Assembly: GCA_019873645.1 (NCBI GenBank)
Contig: JAIOAX010000028.1
Span: 1 to 64,000 of the forward strand
Length of the DNA stretch: 64,000 nucleotides
Source: Chloroflexota bacterium
GTDB taxonomy: Bacteria > Chloroflexota > Anaerolineae > B4-G1 > SLSP01
Direction of reading: 5' to 3'
Part shown: positions 16,711-24,012 of the stretch, one piece after another
Numbering within the stretch: position 1 is the first letter of the stretch
How the letters are laid out: every line of letters starts with the position of its first letter
Translations under genes and position numbers: made by a program
Notes under the pieces: generated by a model
The model's input: the letters and a program-made list of their open reading frames with translations, nothing else
Told to the model about the DNA's origin: nothing
Databases searched by the model: none

Positions 16711-16757
16711 AGACCTGACAAGTCTTCTGAGACCTGTCAGGTCTACAGGTCTACAAA
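16711..16757. repeat. AGACCTGACAGGTCT hairpin repeat, copy 1
   Basis: A 15-bp stem with one mismatch, AGACCTGACAAGTCT against AGACCTGTCAGGTCT, has the loop TCTG, followed by a short extra ACAGGTCTAC. A near-perfect relative, with the complementary loop CAGA, is at 50382-50417. It lies in the spacer between the kinase operon and the divergent secreted-protein gene. Confidence 0.85.
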
Positions 16758-16776
16758 AATTCGGCGGAGGTGAGGT

Positions 16777-17733
16777 GTGAAACGACAACTTTGGCTGCTC
16801 GGTTTGGTGGGTCTTGTCGGTATAGGCGTAGCTGCGCTGTGGGGCTTCGTCTTTGCGCCGACGCGCGTAGCTGTCGGCGCGCCTGAAGTTCAGGCAACCC
16901 CCTCGGCGCCGCCGCCAGCATGTGTAACCCATACTGTCGGTATGACATTGACGGTGAGCAATCGTACCCCGCAAGTGGGCGAAATGCTGGCCGTCACAAT
17001 CACGCTGGCAAATGAAGGCTGTGGGATGATTGGCCTGCCTCAATATCGCCTTTACGTGACACAACCGGCGTATGTACTGGCGCCTGAATCGCCGGCTCCG
17101 GTATCGCATACCCTGGGATTGAATCCCGGTGAGACGGACGCCGTCACATTTACGCTGCATACCCTGGGACCGGGGATGGCAAACCTGCACGCTTTCGTCA
17201 GCTTCGAGGTCCATCTCAGCTATACTGGCCCAACCTATTGGGGCACTGCAACAGCCCTGCCGTTGACCATCACCGTTCCGGCAACCGCTACCGAAATTGT
17301 CGTCTTGCAACAGGCTGCTTACGCCCTGGGGTGCTTCCCGCCGATCATGCAGCATGATGCGACGTACACCTTCGGCTGTGCGCCGGCCGCCGGCCACAGC
17401 TTTGACGCGCAGATCCAAACGTTTACGGACGAGGATAGCGCGCGGACGGCTTTTGAAGGCGGACAGGGCACATTGCTTTTGACGCCGTTCCGCTGCTATC
17501 CTGCTTATGCCTGGGTTTATGAGCAAGAGACGCCGCCGCAATGGCAAGGCTGGCATCGCTGGCTGGCCGAACGGTGGGTCATCACCACGCATAGCATTGA
17601 CGATAGTGGCCTTCAGGTTTCGCCTGCTCCTCTGGAGGTATCGGAGGCCATCTATCATGCAGCGGCGCGCAATCACCTTTTCCTGCCCTGTGAACGCCTT
17701 TATCTGCCGCTTGTATGCCGGGCCAACCTTTGA
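16777..17733 (+). CDS. secreted hypothetical protein with CARDB-like domain and LYLPLV tail
   Basis: A 318-residue exported protein. An N-terminal signal/anchor covers about residues 4-27, then a short Pro/Ala stretch and a beta-rich domain (about 50-170) with LTVSNRTPQVGEMLAVTITLANEG that looks like a CARDB/DUF11-type adhesion module. The C-terminal half has several cysteines. The last residues are CERLYLPLVCRANL; a similar RLYLPL string appears in the PLD/lamin-tail protein at 46 kb and may be a Chloroflexota surface-retention motif. The GTG-rich area before the ATG shows GGAGGTGAG as a good ribosome-binding site. The stop codon is the first triplet of the AACGTT repeat. Confidence 0.75.
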   Translation: MKRQLWLLGLVGLVGIGVAALWGFVFAPTRVAVGAPEVQATPSAPPPACVTHTVGMTLTVSNRTPQVGEMLAVTITLANEGCGMIGLPQYRLYVTQPAYVLAPESPAPVSHTLGLNPGETDAVTFTLHTLGPGMANLHAFVSFEVHLSYTGPTYWGTATALPLTITVPATATEIVVLQQAAYALGCFPPIMQHDATYTFGCAPAAGHSFDAQIQTFTDEDSARTAFEGGQGTLLLTPFRCYPAYAWVYEQETPPQWQGWHRWLAERWVITTHSIDDSGLQVSPAPLEVSEAIYHAAARNHLFLPCERLYLPLVCRANL

Positions 17734-17768
17734 ACGAACGTTTGAACGTTTGAACGTTCAAACGTTTT
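17731..17768. repeat. AACGTT repeat with 22-bp perfect palindrome, copy 1
   Basis: The 34 bp between two convergent genes consist of AACG/TTTGAACG units and include a perfect 22-bp palindrome at 17745-17766 centred on GAACGTTC. It could act as a bidirectional terminator hairpin. Related sequences are at 27877-27894 and 57713-57734. Confidence 0.85.
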
Positions 17769-18853
17769 CAATACTGTGGCGTCGCCGTGCCGATTTGTAC
17801 CGGAATCCACGAGGTTGGCGTTGGAGTGGGGGTCTGGCAGAGCCGCGCGCGTTCGATGATCTCGTCGGGTGCGTTCCAGCGGCGCAGGAGCGGCTCGGCC
17901 TGCATGCAAGATTGGGGATTGTGAAGCCCCAGTAATGCCAGTGCCCGTTTGAGGTTGAGGTCGCGCGGCGGATCGTCGCTGGCCAGATAGAGGCTGTAAT
18001 CACCTGTGGTAAAGCGCGATTCTGCCACATTCAAAGCGATCAGGGCTTCGTTATAGGCATGCTGCGCCAGGTAGGCCTCGCCGAGCGTGTACCAGAGCAC
18101 GGCAGCGCTGTCGGGTTCGGCACGCAACTGGATAAGCAAGTGCCGGAAAGCTGCTTCGACTTCCCCGGAAGCAAGTAGCGCCGCGGCGCGGTAGTAGAAG
18201 CCTAACGGATTCTCCGGCTCATGGTTGCTGTAGGTCTGCGCCAGGGCCATTAACGCATCGCCATTGTTACTTTGACGTGCGGCGCGCCAACGCTCGGCGA
18301 ACACATCCGGCGCCAACCCCGGATCGAGACTCTCGGCGATCCGCAAAGCCTGTTCGGCGACTTGCGGCTCACCCTGCCGCGCTAAAATCACCCCCAGGAG
18401 CGCCCAGGTTTCGGCCTCAGCGGCGGCTTCGCGGACGGCGTCCCAGGCGCGGGCCTCGGCGGTATCCAGGTCGCCGCGCAAGAGCGCCAGGCGCGCTCCT
18501 TCTCGCAAAACGTGTCCCCGCAAGGGGCTATCTTCCGGCGTGACGCGGCGCGCTTTTTCCCACGCTGCCTCGGCAGTCTCGAACGCCTGATAATCCAGCG
18601 CGATCCGCATCACCTGGAGTGCCTGGGCTGTCTCAGGCGTAGCGGTGGGAATGGGAGTGGGTATGGCTGTGGGCGTCAGCGCGCGGGTGGGAAAGCGTGC
18701 CCACGGCGGCGAAGGCTGCATCTGTGGGAACGGCGTGGAGGGCGTAGCCGGCTGTTTGTCAAAGTTTGCCGAGATCATCCACAGGCTACCCGCAATGGTT
18801 AGCAACAGCAGGCTGATGAGCAACAGGCGCGATGTGCGGCTTGAGATTTTCAT
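17768..18853 (-). CDS. membrane-anchored TPR protein
   Basis: A 361-residue protein with one N-terminal membrane helix (about residues 9-28), a Pro/Thr-rich stretch and then about five to six TPR-like helix pairs between residues 75 and 320 (for example AETWALLGVILARQGEPQVAEQAL and AAVLWYTLGEAYLAQHAYNEALIAL). A short PTPTPT tail ends it. TPR domains mediate protein contacts, so it may scaffold envelope enzymes. The ATG at 18853 overlaps the TGA of the upstream glycosidase gene (ATGA), so the two are translationally coupled; a longer frame upstream is less likely. Confidence 0.85.
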   Translation of the reverse strand: MKISSRTSRLLLISLLLLTIAGSLWMISANFDKQPATPSTPFPQMQPSPPWARFPTRALTPTAIPTPIPTATPETAQALQVMRIALDYQAFETAEAAWEKARRVTPEDSPLRGHVLREGARLALLRGDLDTAEARAWDAVREAAAEAETWALLGVILARQGEPQVAEQALRIAESLDPGLAPDVFAERWRAARQSNNGDALMALAQTYSNHEPENPLGFYYRAAALLASGEVEAAFRHLLIQLRAEPDSAAVLWYTLGEAYLAQHAYNEALIALNVAESRFTTGDYSLYLASDDPPRDLNLKRALALLGLHNPQSCMQAEPLLRRWNAPDEIIERARLCQTPTPTPTSWIPVQIGTATPQY

Positions 18854-20715
18854 CTCCGGCGCCTGCCTGTTCGCGCGACGAGCCACAATATACCCAGCGC
18901 CCCGATGAACGCCATTCCTCCGATGGCAAGCGGCATCGAATTGACCCCTGTAGGCGGCGTCGGCGGTGCGGTGACAGGGACGCTACTTGCGGCAACGAAA
19001 GGCGTCGCCGTGGCTGTCGTGGTAGCGGTTGCAGTTGGTGTGACAGTAGGACGATGGGTCGCCGTGGCTGTGGGACGCGCGGTTGCAGTCGCGGTTGACG
19101 TTGGCGTTGGCGTGGTTGTGGGGGTTGGCGTCATTGTGGGGGTGGCGGTGGAGGTCGCCGTCGGTGTCGGTTTGGGCGTTGGGGCTGCGTTTTCCGGTAC
19201 GGCTGTGACGGGATGATCACTGGCGGCGGCAGTTGCCTGGGGCGTGGACGTAGCTGCCTGCCCTTGCGTGGGTTGGCGGATCGCCGGAGCGCCGGCAGCC
19301 ACGTTCCCTTCGACAATAAGATAAGGGCTGCCGCCGATAAGACACGGATTTCCGGCATGATGGCACGGGCTGCCGGGAACCGTCACGGTATATGCGCCGT
19401 CGCGCGCCGTTAGACTGCGCCGATTGCCGCGCCAATCCACCAGTTGTGCCGCTGCTGCGTGCGCCGGGATCTGTACGCCGACATCCACCGGCCCGCGCGC
19501 CCACACCACCGTTGTCCATCCACCATCGCGCTCTACGGTGACCACTGTTGCATCATCGCGTCGGTCGAGCGTGGCACGTTTGAAGCCGGCGAGGTAGCAT
19601 AAGGCGACCTGGTAGGCGGTAAACGCCGGGCGACGGCTGCCATCTTGTCGCACCAGACCGAATGGTTCCGGGTTAGCCGTGTCGCCGGTCTGATCCATCA
19701 GCTTATACACGGCCACGCGCTGCGCGCCGGCGGCCAGTGCCATCGCTGTCCCCTGGATGATGTACGCTGCCTGGTCCTCCTGGGTAATGGTGAACTGCGG
19801 GTTGGGGACAGGCCAGGCCGGGTCATCGGAAGGCGCGGCGTTTGTTTCGACAATCCACAACGGCTTGGAGATGCCGAATTCCCCCAGCAAATTCAGATAA
19901 AAGCGGCTGAGATCGTATACCGTATCGGGGTTGAAATAAATGTGCAGGGTGATGGCGTCGAAATAGTAATTGTGTTCGCCGGCCAGCGGGTCGGCGACGA
20001 GGGTTTGCAGGAAGCGGCGCAGGAACAACTCACGTCCGTAGTTGGCGTCCCACCAATGGGTGACGGCGGGCAGGTGGATGACAATGTTCGGATCAACCTG
20101 GTGCGCCACAGTGTAGGTAACTTTCATAAGCTGTACGAAATCTTCAACCGTGCCACCCCACGACTGAAAATCCGTGCTCCAAATGTCAGGCTCGTTCCAG
20201 ATGATCCAGTGCTGGATGCGTCCGGCGTGGCGCATCATCAGTTTGCGGATGAAGGTCGCCCAGGTGTTATCCGGGTGAGCGTGAGGTAAATACAGGCCTG
20301 CCGGTACGCCAATGCCTTTTGCATAATCCGTCGCCCATCCCGGCGTGGCGACGATCAACCCAACGATCTCGCGTCCAGCAGCGCGTTCGGCGTCGAGTGC
20401 GGCGTCGGCAACCGGATACTCGATCCACTCGCCGGCGTTGTTCGGCTGGATGTGGTTCCATTCAAAGGTCACGCGCGTCCAGCCTGCACCGAGGGCACTC
20501 GCAGCTTGCGGTGCTGTGTAACTCTCGATCACCCCAAAGCGTCGGTCAGGGATACCTGCGGCAGCAGTGGAATGTGGCTGAACGAGGAGCAACAAAAGAC
20601 ACAGGACACGAAACGTGATACATGATAACGTGGTCCGTGATACGCAAGATGTGAGATGTGGGGCTTGAGATATGGCGGGCCGCAAATTATGGCTGTTTAC
20701 ACCTGTAGTTTTCAC
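18850..20715 (-). CDS. anchored clan GH-A-like glycoside hydrolase with Pro/Thr stalk
   Basis: A 621-residue surface protein. A hydrophobic export segment (about residues 35-50) precedes a (beta/alpha)8 catalytic domain (about 55-400). E175 in IIWNEPD looks like the clan GH-A acid/base and E290 in LWIVETN like the nucleophile; the exact family (GH5, GH39 or other) is unclear. A stalk of about 100 residues rich in TPTPT follows, then a membrane helix and RTGRRRR. The start is poor: the GTG at 20715 lacks a ribosome-binding site, and residues about 17-38 are encoded by an ACGTGATAC-type repeat, so the original start may have been overwritten. It follows the two glycosyltransferases and is coupled to the TPR gene, suggesting a role in exopolysaccharide trimming. 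Confidence 0.8.
   Translation of the reverse strand: MKTTGVNSHNLRPAISQAPHLTSCVSRTTLSCITFRVLCLLLLLVQPHSTAAAGIPDRRFGVIESYTAPQAASALGAGWTRVTFEWNHIQPNNAGEWIEYPVADAALDAERAAGREIVGLIVATPGWATDYAKGIGVPAGLYLPHAHPDNTWATFIRKLMMRHAGRIQHWIIWNEPDIWSTDFQSWGGTVEDFVQLMKVTYTVAHQVDPNIVIHLPAVTHWWDANYGRELFLRRFLQTLVADPLAGEHNYYFDAITLHIYFNPDTVYDLSRFYLNLLGEFGISKPLWIVETNAAPSDDPAWPVPNPQFTITQEDQAAYIIQGTAMALAAGAQRVAVYKLMDQTGDTANPEPFGLVRQDGSRRPAFTAYQVALCYLAGFKRATLDRRDDATVVTVERDGGWTTVVWARGPVDVGVQIPAHAAAAQLVDWRGNRRSLTARDGAYTVTVPGSPCHHAGNPCLIGGSPYLIVEGNVAAGAPAIRQPTQGQAATSTPQATAAASDHPVTAVPENAAPTPKPTPTATSTATPTMTPTPTTTPTPTSTATATARPTATATHRPTVTPTATATTTATATPFVAASSVPVTAPPTPPTGVNSMPLAIGGMAFIGALGILWLVARTGRRRR
20598..20672. repeat. ACGTGATAC-type stutter repeat within the glycosidase 5' end
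   Basis: Irregular units such as AACGTGATAC, ATGATAACGTGG, CCGTGATACGC and AGATGTGAGATGTG follow one another. The stretch is translated as the N-terminal region ahead of the signal helix of the gene ending at 18850. Confidence 0.55.
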
Positions 20716-20742
20716 AGATAATACTGACCGTTGAGTCCTGAG

Positions 20743-20902
20743 AGCTAACTGCTGATGGCTGAAAGCTGACAGCTGATTGCTGATGGCTGAAAGCTGACAG
20801 CTAACTGCTGATGGCTGAAAGCTGAGAGCTAACTGCTGATGGCTGAAAGCTGACAGCTAACTGCTGATGGCTGAAAGCTGACAGCTAATTGCTGATGGCT
20901 GA
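20743..20902. repeat. 28-bp tandem repeat, 5.7 copies
   Basis: Units at 20743, 20771, 20799, 20827, 20855 and 20883 (partial) read AGCTAACTGCTGATGGCTGA followed by AAGCTGAC, with one to three changes each. It fills the spacer between the glycosyltransferase and the glycosidase. The last unit encodes the final residues SAISN and the TAG stop of the glycosyltransferase. There are no spacers, so this is not a CRISPR. Confidence 0.95.
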
Positions 20903-21637
20903 CCGCTGTGCTTTTCGGACACGCTGATACTTGCGCATTTCGTAATAACTCATCAAGACTGAGAGCAGCACGCCGTGCAGCCCGTCGCGCCAGCCGCCGA
21001 GGGTGACGAAGCGCCACCAGAAATGACGCGGAATTTGCGTGTAGGGTGTATAGAATTTGGGGCGCACCCCCTTTTGGAGCAAGATACCCGCGTCAAAGTC
21101 GGTATATTTGCGTTGCTTGGCGATAAACTGTTGTAACGTCTCATAGTTGTAGTGGATCAACGGCTGCTTGAGGTAGCCGGCCTCGCCGTCGAGCATCGCC
21201 TCTTCATGGACGGCGCGGTCGGGATCGTAGTGGGCGCACTCGCGGCGTAGCAAACGTAACTGATAATCAGGCCACCACCCGGCGCCGCGCATACGATGTC
21301 CGAAGATATAATTGTGACGCGGCACCCACCATCCAACCTTGTCGGCTTGCCGAATCACCTCACGGATTTCTTCGGCCAGGGCCGGCGTAGCGCGCTCATC
21401 GGCATCCACAAAGAAAATCCATTCTGCTTCGATGCGTTCCAGCGCCGCATTACGTTGCTGTGAATAGTTCACAAAGCGGTGCTGGATGATCTCGACGCCG
21501 GCCTGTTGCGCCAGCGCGACCGTGTTGTCGCTGCTGAAGCTGTCTACAATCGCAATACCGTCGGCCCACCGCAGACTCTCAATACAAGCCTGAATGTGAC
21601 GTTCCTCGTTAAGTGTCAGAATAACAGCCTTGAGCAT
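20885..21637 (-). CDS. glycosyltransferase family 2 (WaaE/KdtX-like)
   Basis: A 250-residue GT-A fold enzyme. AVILTLNEERHI at the start and FVDADERATPALAEEI, where the Asp residues bind metal and nucleotide sugar, are typical of the WaaE/KdtX-type GT2 branch, which adds a sugar to lipid- or polysaccharide-linked acceptors. No membrane helix is certain, though the C-terminal LLSVLMSYYEM may contact the membrane. It is the third gene of an envelope operon (lipoprotein, GT2, GT2, glycosidase, TPR). The upstream spacer is a C/G-rich 31-bp repeat, and the ribosome-binding site AGCAGG is part of it. The last six codons fall in the 28-bp tandem repeat, so the tail QRSAISN is probably not ancestral. 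Confidence 0.88.
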   Translation of the reverse strand: MLKAVILTLNEERHIQACIESLRWADGIAIVDSFSSDNTVALAQQAGVEIIQHRFVNYSQQRNAALERIEAEWIFFVDADERATPALAEEIREVIRQADKVGWWVPRHNYIFGHRMRGAGWWPDYQLRLLRRECAHYDPDRAVHEEAMLDGEAGYLKQPLIHYNYETLQQFIAKQRKYTDFDAGILLQKGVRPKFYTPYTQIPRHFWWRFVTLGGWRDGLHGVLLSVLMSYYEMRKYQRVRKAQRSAISN

Positions 21638-21638
21638 C

Positions 21639-21712
21639 CTGCTCTTCCTTGCCCCCTGCCCCTTGCCCCCTGCTCTTCCTTGCCCCCTGCCCCTTGCCCC
21701 TTGCTCCCTGCC
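21639..21712. repeat. 31-bp G/C-skewed tandem duplication with G-quadruplex motif
   Basis: A 31-bp unit (CTGCTCTTCCTTGCCCCCTG and 11 further bases) occurs twice, at 21639-21669 and 21670-21700, followed by a part unit. The coding strand reads as runs of four or five G separated by short CAA or CA loops, which meets the pattern for a G-quadruplex, placed directly before the ATG at 21637. The upstream glycosyltransferase stop adjoins the other end. Confidence 0.9.
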
Positions 21713-22633
21713 TTATCTCCATGCCGCAACAATTCTGGCATAGACGGCGCGCCATTCGTCATCTGGAGCAGCGGCAGCCTTGCGTGAGAAGGCGCGGCGC
21801 ACCACGGCGCCGACCAGCGCACGTGTAAGTGGATCGCGATGTTTGCGGTACAGTCTGGCGCGGCTCTCCCAGAGATAAGCCGTAGTCAGCGGTCGCACTT
21901 GTTGAGTGCTTGCCCCACCGTAATGGACGACTTGGGCTTCCGGCACCAACCAGGTCTCCCAACCGGCTTTGCGCATACGCCAGGCCCAATCAATTTCTTC
22001 GCAATACATAAAGAACTGCTCGTCGAGTCTTCCGACCTGCGCGACAGCTTTTCCGCGCGCCATCATTGCCGCTCCAAGTGGATGATCAATGCGCAGCGGA
22101 CGTCCGTTAGTCCGCTCTTCGGGATACCGCCCGTTGAAGCGCGTATAGTAAAAACGTTGTGGCAACCATCCCAGGTCAAACAGCGGTTGCAAGAGGTCGG
22201 GGAAACGAAAGGCGCTGGTTTGTAGCGAACCAGCGGGGTTGAGCAACTGCGGCCCGACAAGTCCCGCGCGTGGATGTTCCGCGAAAAAGCGCAACAGGAT
22301 AGAGAGCGCGCCGGTCTGGATGGTCGTGTCGGGATTAAGCAGCCACACGCAATCCGGGTAGCCCTGCTGTTGCAACCGTTCGAGGATCAGGTTGTTGCCG
22401 CGCACAAACCCCAGGTTTTCCGGGCTAGCCTCCAGCTTGACCCAGGGATGGCGTGTGCGCACCATATCCGCCGACCCGTCTGATGAGGCATTGTCCACCA
22501 CCCACACCGTAGCCTGCACTTCTGTTCGCCCTAGCTCTTCGCGTAGTGATAAAAGGCAGACATCCAGCAGAGTTTTTACGTTCCAGGAAACGATGATCAC
22601 CGCTAACGTTGGGGAGCTTGTGGATTCGGGCAT
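21713..22633 (-). CDS. glycosyltransferase family 2 (rhamnosyltransferase-like)
   Basis: A 306-residue GT2 enzyme with LAVIIVSWNVKTLLDVCL at the start, a DNASSDGSADMV nucleotide-sugar site, WLLNPDTTI carrying the DxD-like motif and FMYCEEIDWAWRMRKAGW, the acceptor-side ED motif of WbbL-type rhamnosyltransferases. It probably adds a deoxyhexose or similar sugar to a surface glycan. It starts eight bases after the lipoprotein stop and is followed by the second glycosyltransferase. The TAA stop touches the G/C-skewed repeat. Confidence 0.88.
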   Translation of the reverse strand: MPESTSSPTLAVIIVSWNVKTLLDVCLLSLREELGRTEVQATVWVVDNASSDGSADMVRTRHPWVKLEASPENLGFVRGNNLILERLQQQGYPDCVWLLNPDTTIQTGALSILLRFFAEHPRAGLVGPQLLNPAGSLQTSAFRFPDLLQPLFDLGWLPQRFYYTRFNGRYPEERTNGRPLRIDHPLGAAMMARGKAVAQVGRLDEQFFMYCEEIDWAWRMRKAGWETWLVPEAQVVHYGGASTQQVRPLTTAYLWESRARLYRKHRDPLTRALVGAVVRRAFSRKAAAAPDDEWRAVYARIVAAWR

Positions 22634-22640
22634 GCGTCGT

Positions 22641-23888
22641 CTACGGTTCCCAAATGGTCACAAAAGTCGGGTCTACACGATTGTTCACCGACGCAATTTC
22701 AACATCCTCGTGGATCAACCCCATCCAGTAGTACAGCGGATTGCGCACCGGCATTTCGACGACCTGCACACAGCCGGTGACTTCAGAGCGTGCATTGGGC
22801 GGTAAATACCAGTAGCGATCAATTTGCACTAGGTCCACGCCCGGCTGTCCAATGCCCCACCGAAAGGGATAGTTGCGCAAGCTGGTATCGAAGTCCATGC
22901 CCACGCGGAAGACGCCGGATTCCTCTGACCAGCCCAGCGTGTTGAAATTCTGGTCGCTGCGGTAAGTCGTGCCGGGCCACGGGCCGGTGGTGCGGATGTA
23001 GGTGGCGCTGTCGTTTTCGACGGTGAGCGTGAAGCAGAGGGTGTCCGATAGCACCATCGTCGTAACGTTATACTCCACTGCGCCGTTGACAATGTAAGCG
23101 CGTGGCAAACCGGCGTTGACGATTTCCAGCGTATTGCTTATGCTGACGCGCTGTCCCATTGCATCGCGCGCTTCAGCGAAAACGGTGTACATGCCGTCCG
23201 GCGGTGGTTCGCTGCCCGCATCAATGCCGCCGTCGTAGTCGTAAGTATGCCAGCCTTTGGTATTGGGCCTGGTGCGTTTCTCGTCCTCTGGGATGGCATG
23301 CATGACGCCATCTGCCCCTTGCAGGTAGACGCGCAGGTCCTCCACGTCTTTATCCAGCGTCAAATTGATCCGCACCCGGTCATCAATCCCATCCTGGTTG
23401 GGCGAGAAGGTCTTAGGAGAAACGCTGAATCCACGAATCGCCGGCAGTAACGTATCGGCGTTTTGGATCGTAAGCGTCCCCGTGACCGCGACCGTTTCTC
23501 CATTCGCAGCCTGCGCCTGGATTTCCCAGGTGTAGACGCCGTCGGGTAACATGCGTTTGAGAATGGTGAAGTCGTAAGGCTCTTCACCCGGTAAGAGAAA
23601 TCCGTCTACAATGCCGCCGAAGTAAACGGTGTAGGGGTCCTCGTTCAAACTCAGTGGTTTGGCAGCGCGAAAAGTGTAAACCTGTCCGGCGCCATCGTAT
23701 AGCCGGATGCTTACCACCGCATTCCGGTTCAGCAGAAAAGTGATCTTGGTCAGGTCTGTTTGTCCATCCGCATTCGGTGTGATCGTATCCGGCGTCACTG
23801 TGACCTTATCCAGCAGCGGTTTTTGTCCACACGCACTAAGTATAAACGCAAGCAATACCAGGACACCCAGAAGATGTGTAATTTTCAT
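22641..23888 (-). CDS. lipoprotein with FlgD-Ig-like and 'NxDG' modules
   Basis: A 415-residue exported lipoprotein: the signal peptide ends in a lipobox LSAC (cysteine near residue 20). Two modules begin with TPDTITPNADGQTDLTKI and SPKTFSPNQDGIDDRVRI, the acidic NxDGxxD pattern of FlgD-Ig-like domains that often binds calcium. Later come an Ig-like segment with DGMYTVFAEARDAMGQ and an all-beta C-terminus. No enzyme motif is seen; a structural or binding role at the cell surface is likely. It is the first gene of the envelope operon, with a good promoter and AGGAGG before the ATG. Confidence 0.85.
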   Translation of the reverse strand: MKITHLLGVLVLLAFILSACGQKPLLDKVTVTPDTITPNADGQTDLTKITFLLNRNAVVSIRLYDGAGQVYTFRAAKPLSLNEDPYTVYFGGIVDGFLLPGEEPYDFTILKRMLPDGVYTWEIQAQAANGETVAVTGTLTIQNADTLLPAIRGFSVSPKTFSPNQDGIDDRVRINLTLDKDVEDLRVYLQGADGVMHAIPEDEKRTRPNTKGWHTYDYDGGIDAGSEPPPDGMYTVFAEARDAMGQRVSISNTLEIVNAGLPRAYIVNGAVEYNVTTMVLSDTLCFTLTVENDSATYIRTTGPWPGTTYRSDQNFNTLGWSEESGVFRVGMDFDTSLRNYPFRWGIGQPGVDLVQIDRYWYLPPNARSEVTGCVQVVEMPVRNPLYYWMGLIHEDVEIASVNNRVDPTFVTIWEP

Positions 23889-23909
23889 GACTGATAGCCT
23901 CCTGGCGAA

Positions 23910-23937
23910 AGTGTACCAGGGCTTGACTGCTAGTCAA
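23910..23937 (-). promoter_or_regulatory. predicted promoter of the envelope operon
   Basis: On the minus strand TTGACT (-35, 23932-23937) and TACACT (-10, 23910-23915) are 16 bp apart, about 20-25 nt upstream of the lipoprotein ATG. The -35 lies within the inverted repeat CTTGACT-GCT-AGTCAAG (about 23922-23938), a possible operator shared with the divergent GH3-like gene. Confidence 0.55.
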
Positions 23938-24012
23938 GTGTTCGGTCAACTGACATTCTCAAAGAAGTTGCCTAACTGTCCGTCTGCGTTAAAATAACGG
24001 TGGAGGAGAAAA

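Noticed and set aside
20743..20902. CRISPR-like array
   Set aside because: The 28-bp units are directly adjacent with no spacers, and no cas gene is present.
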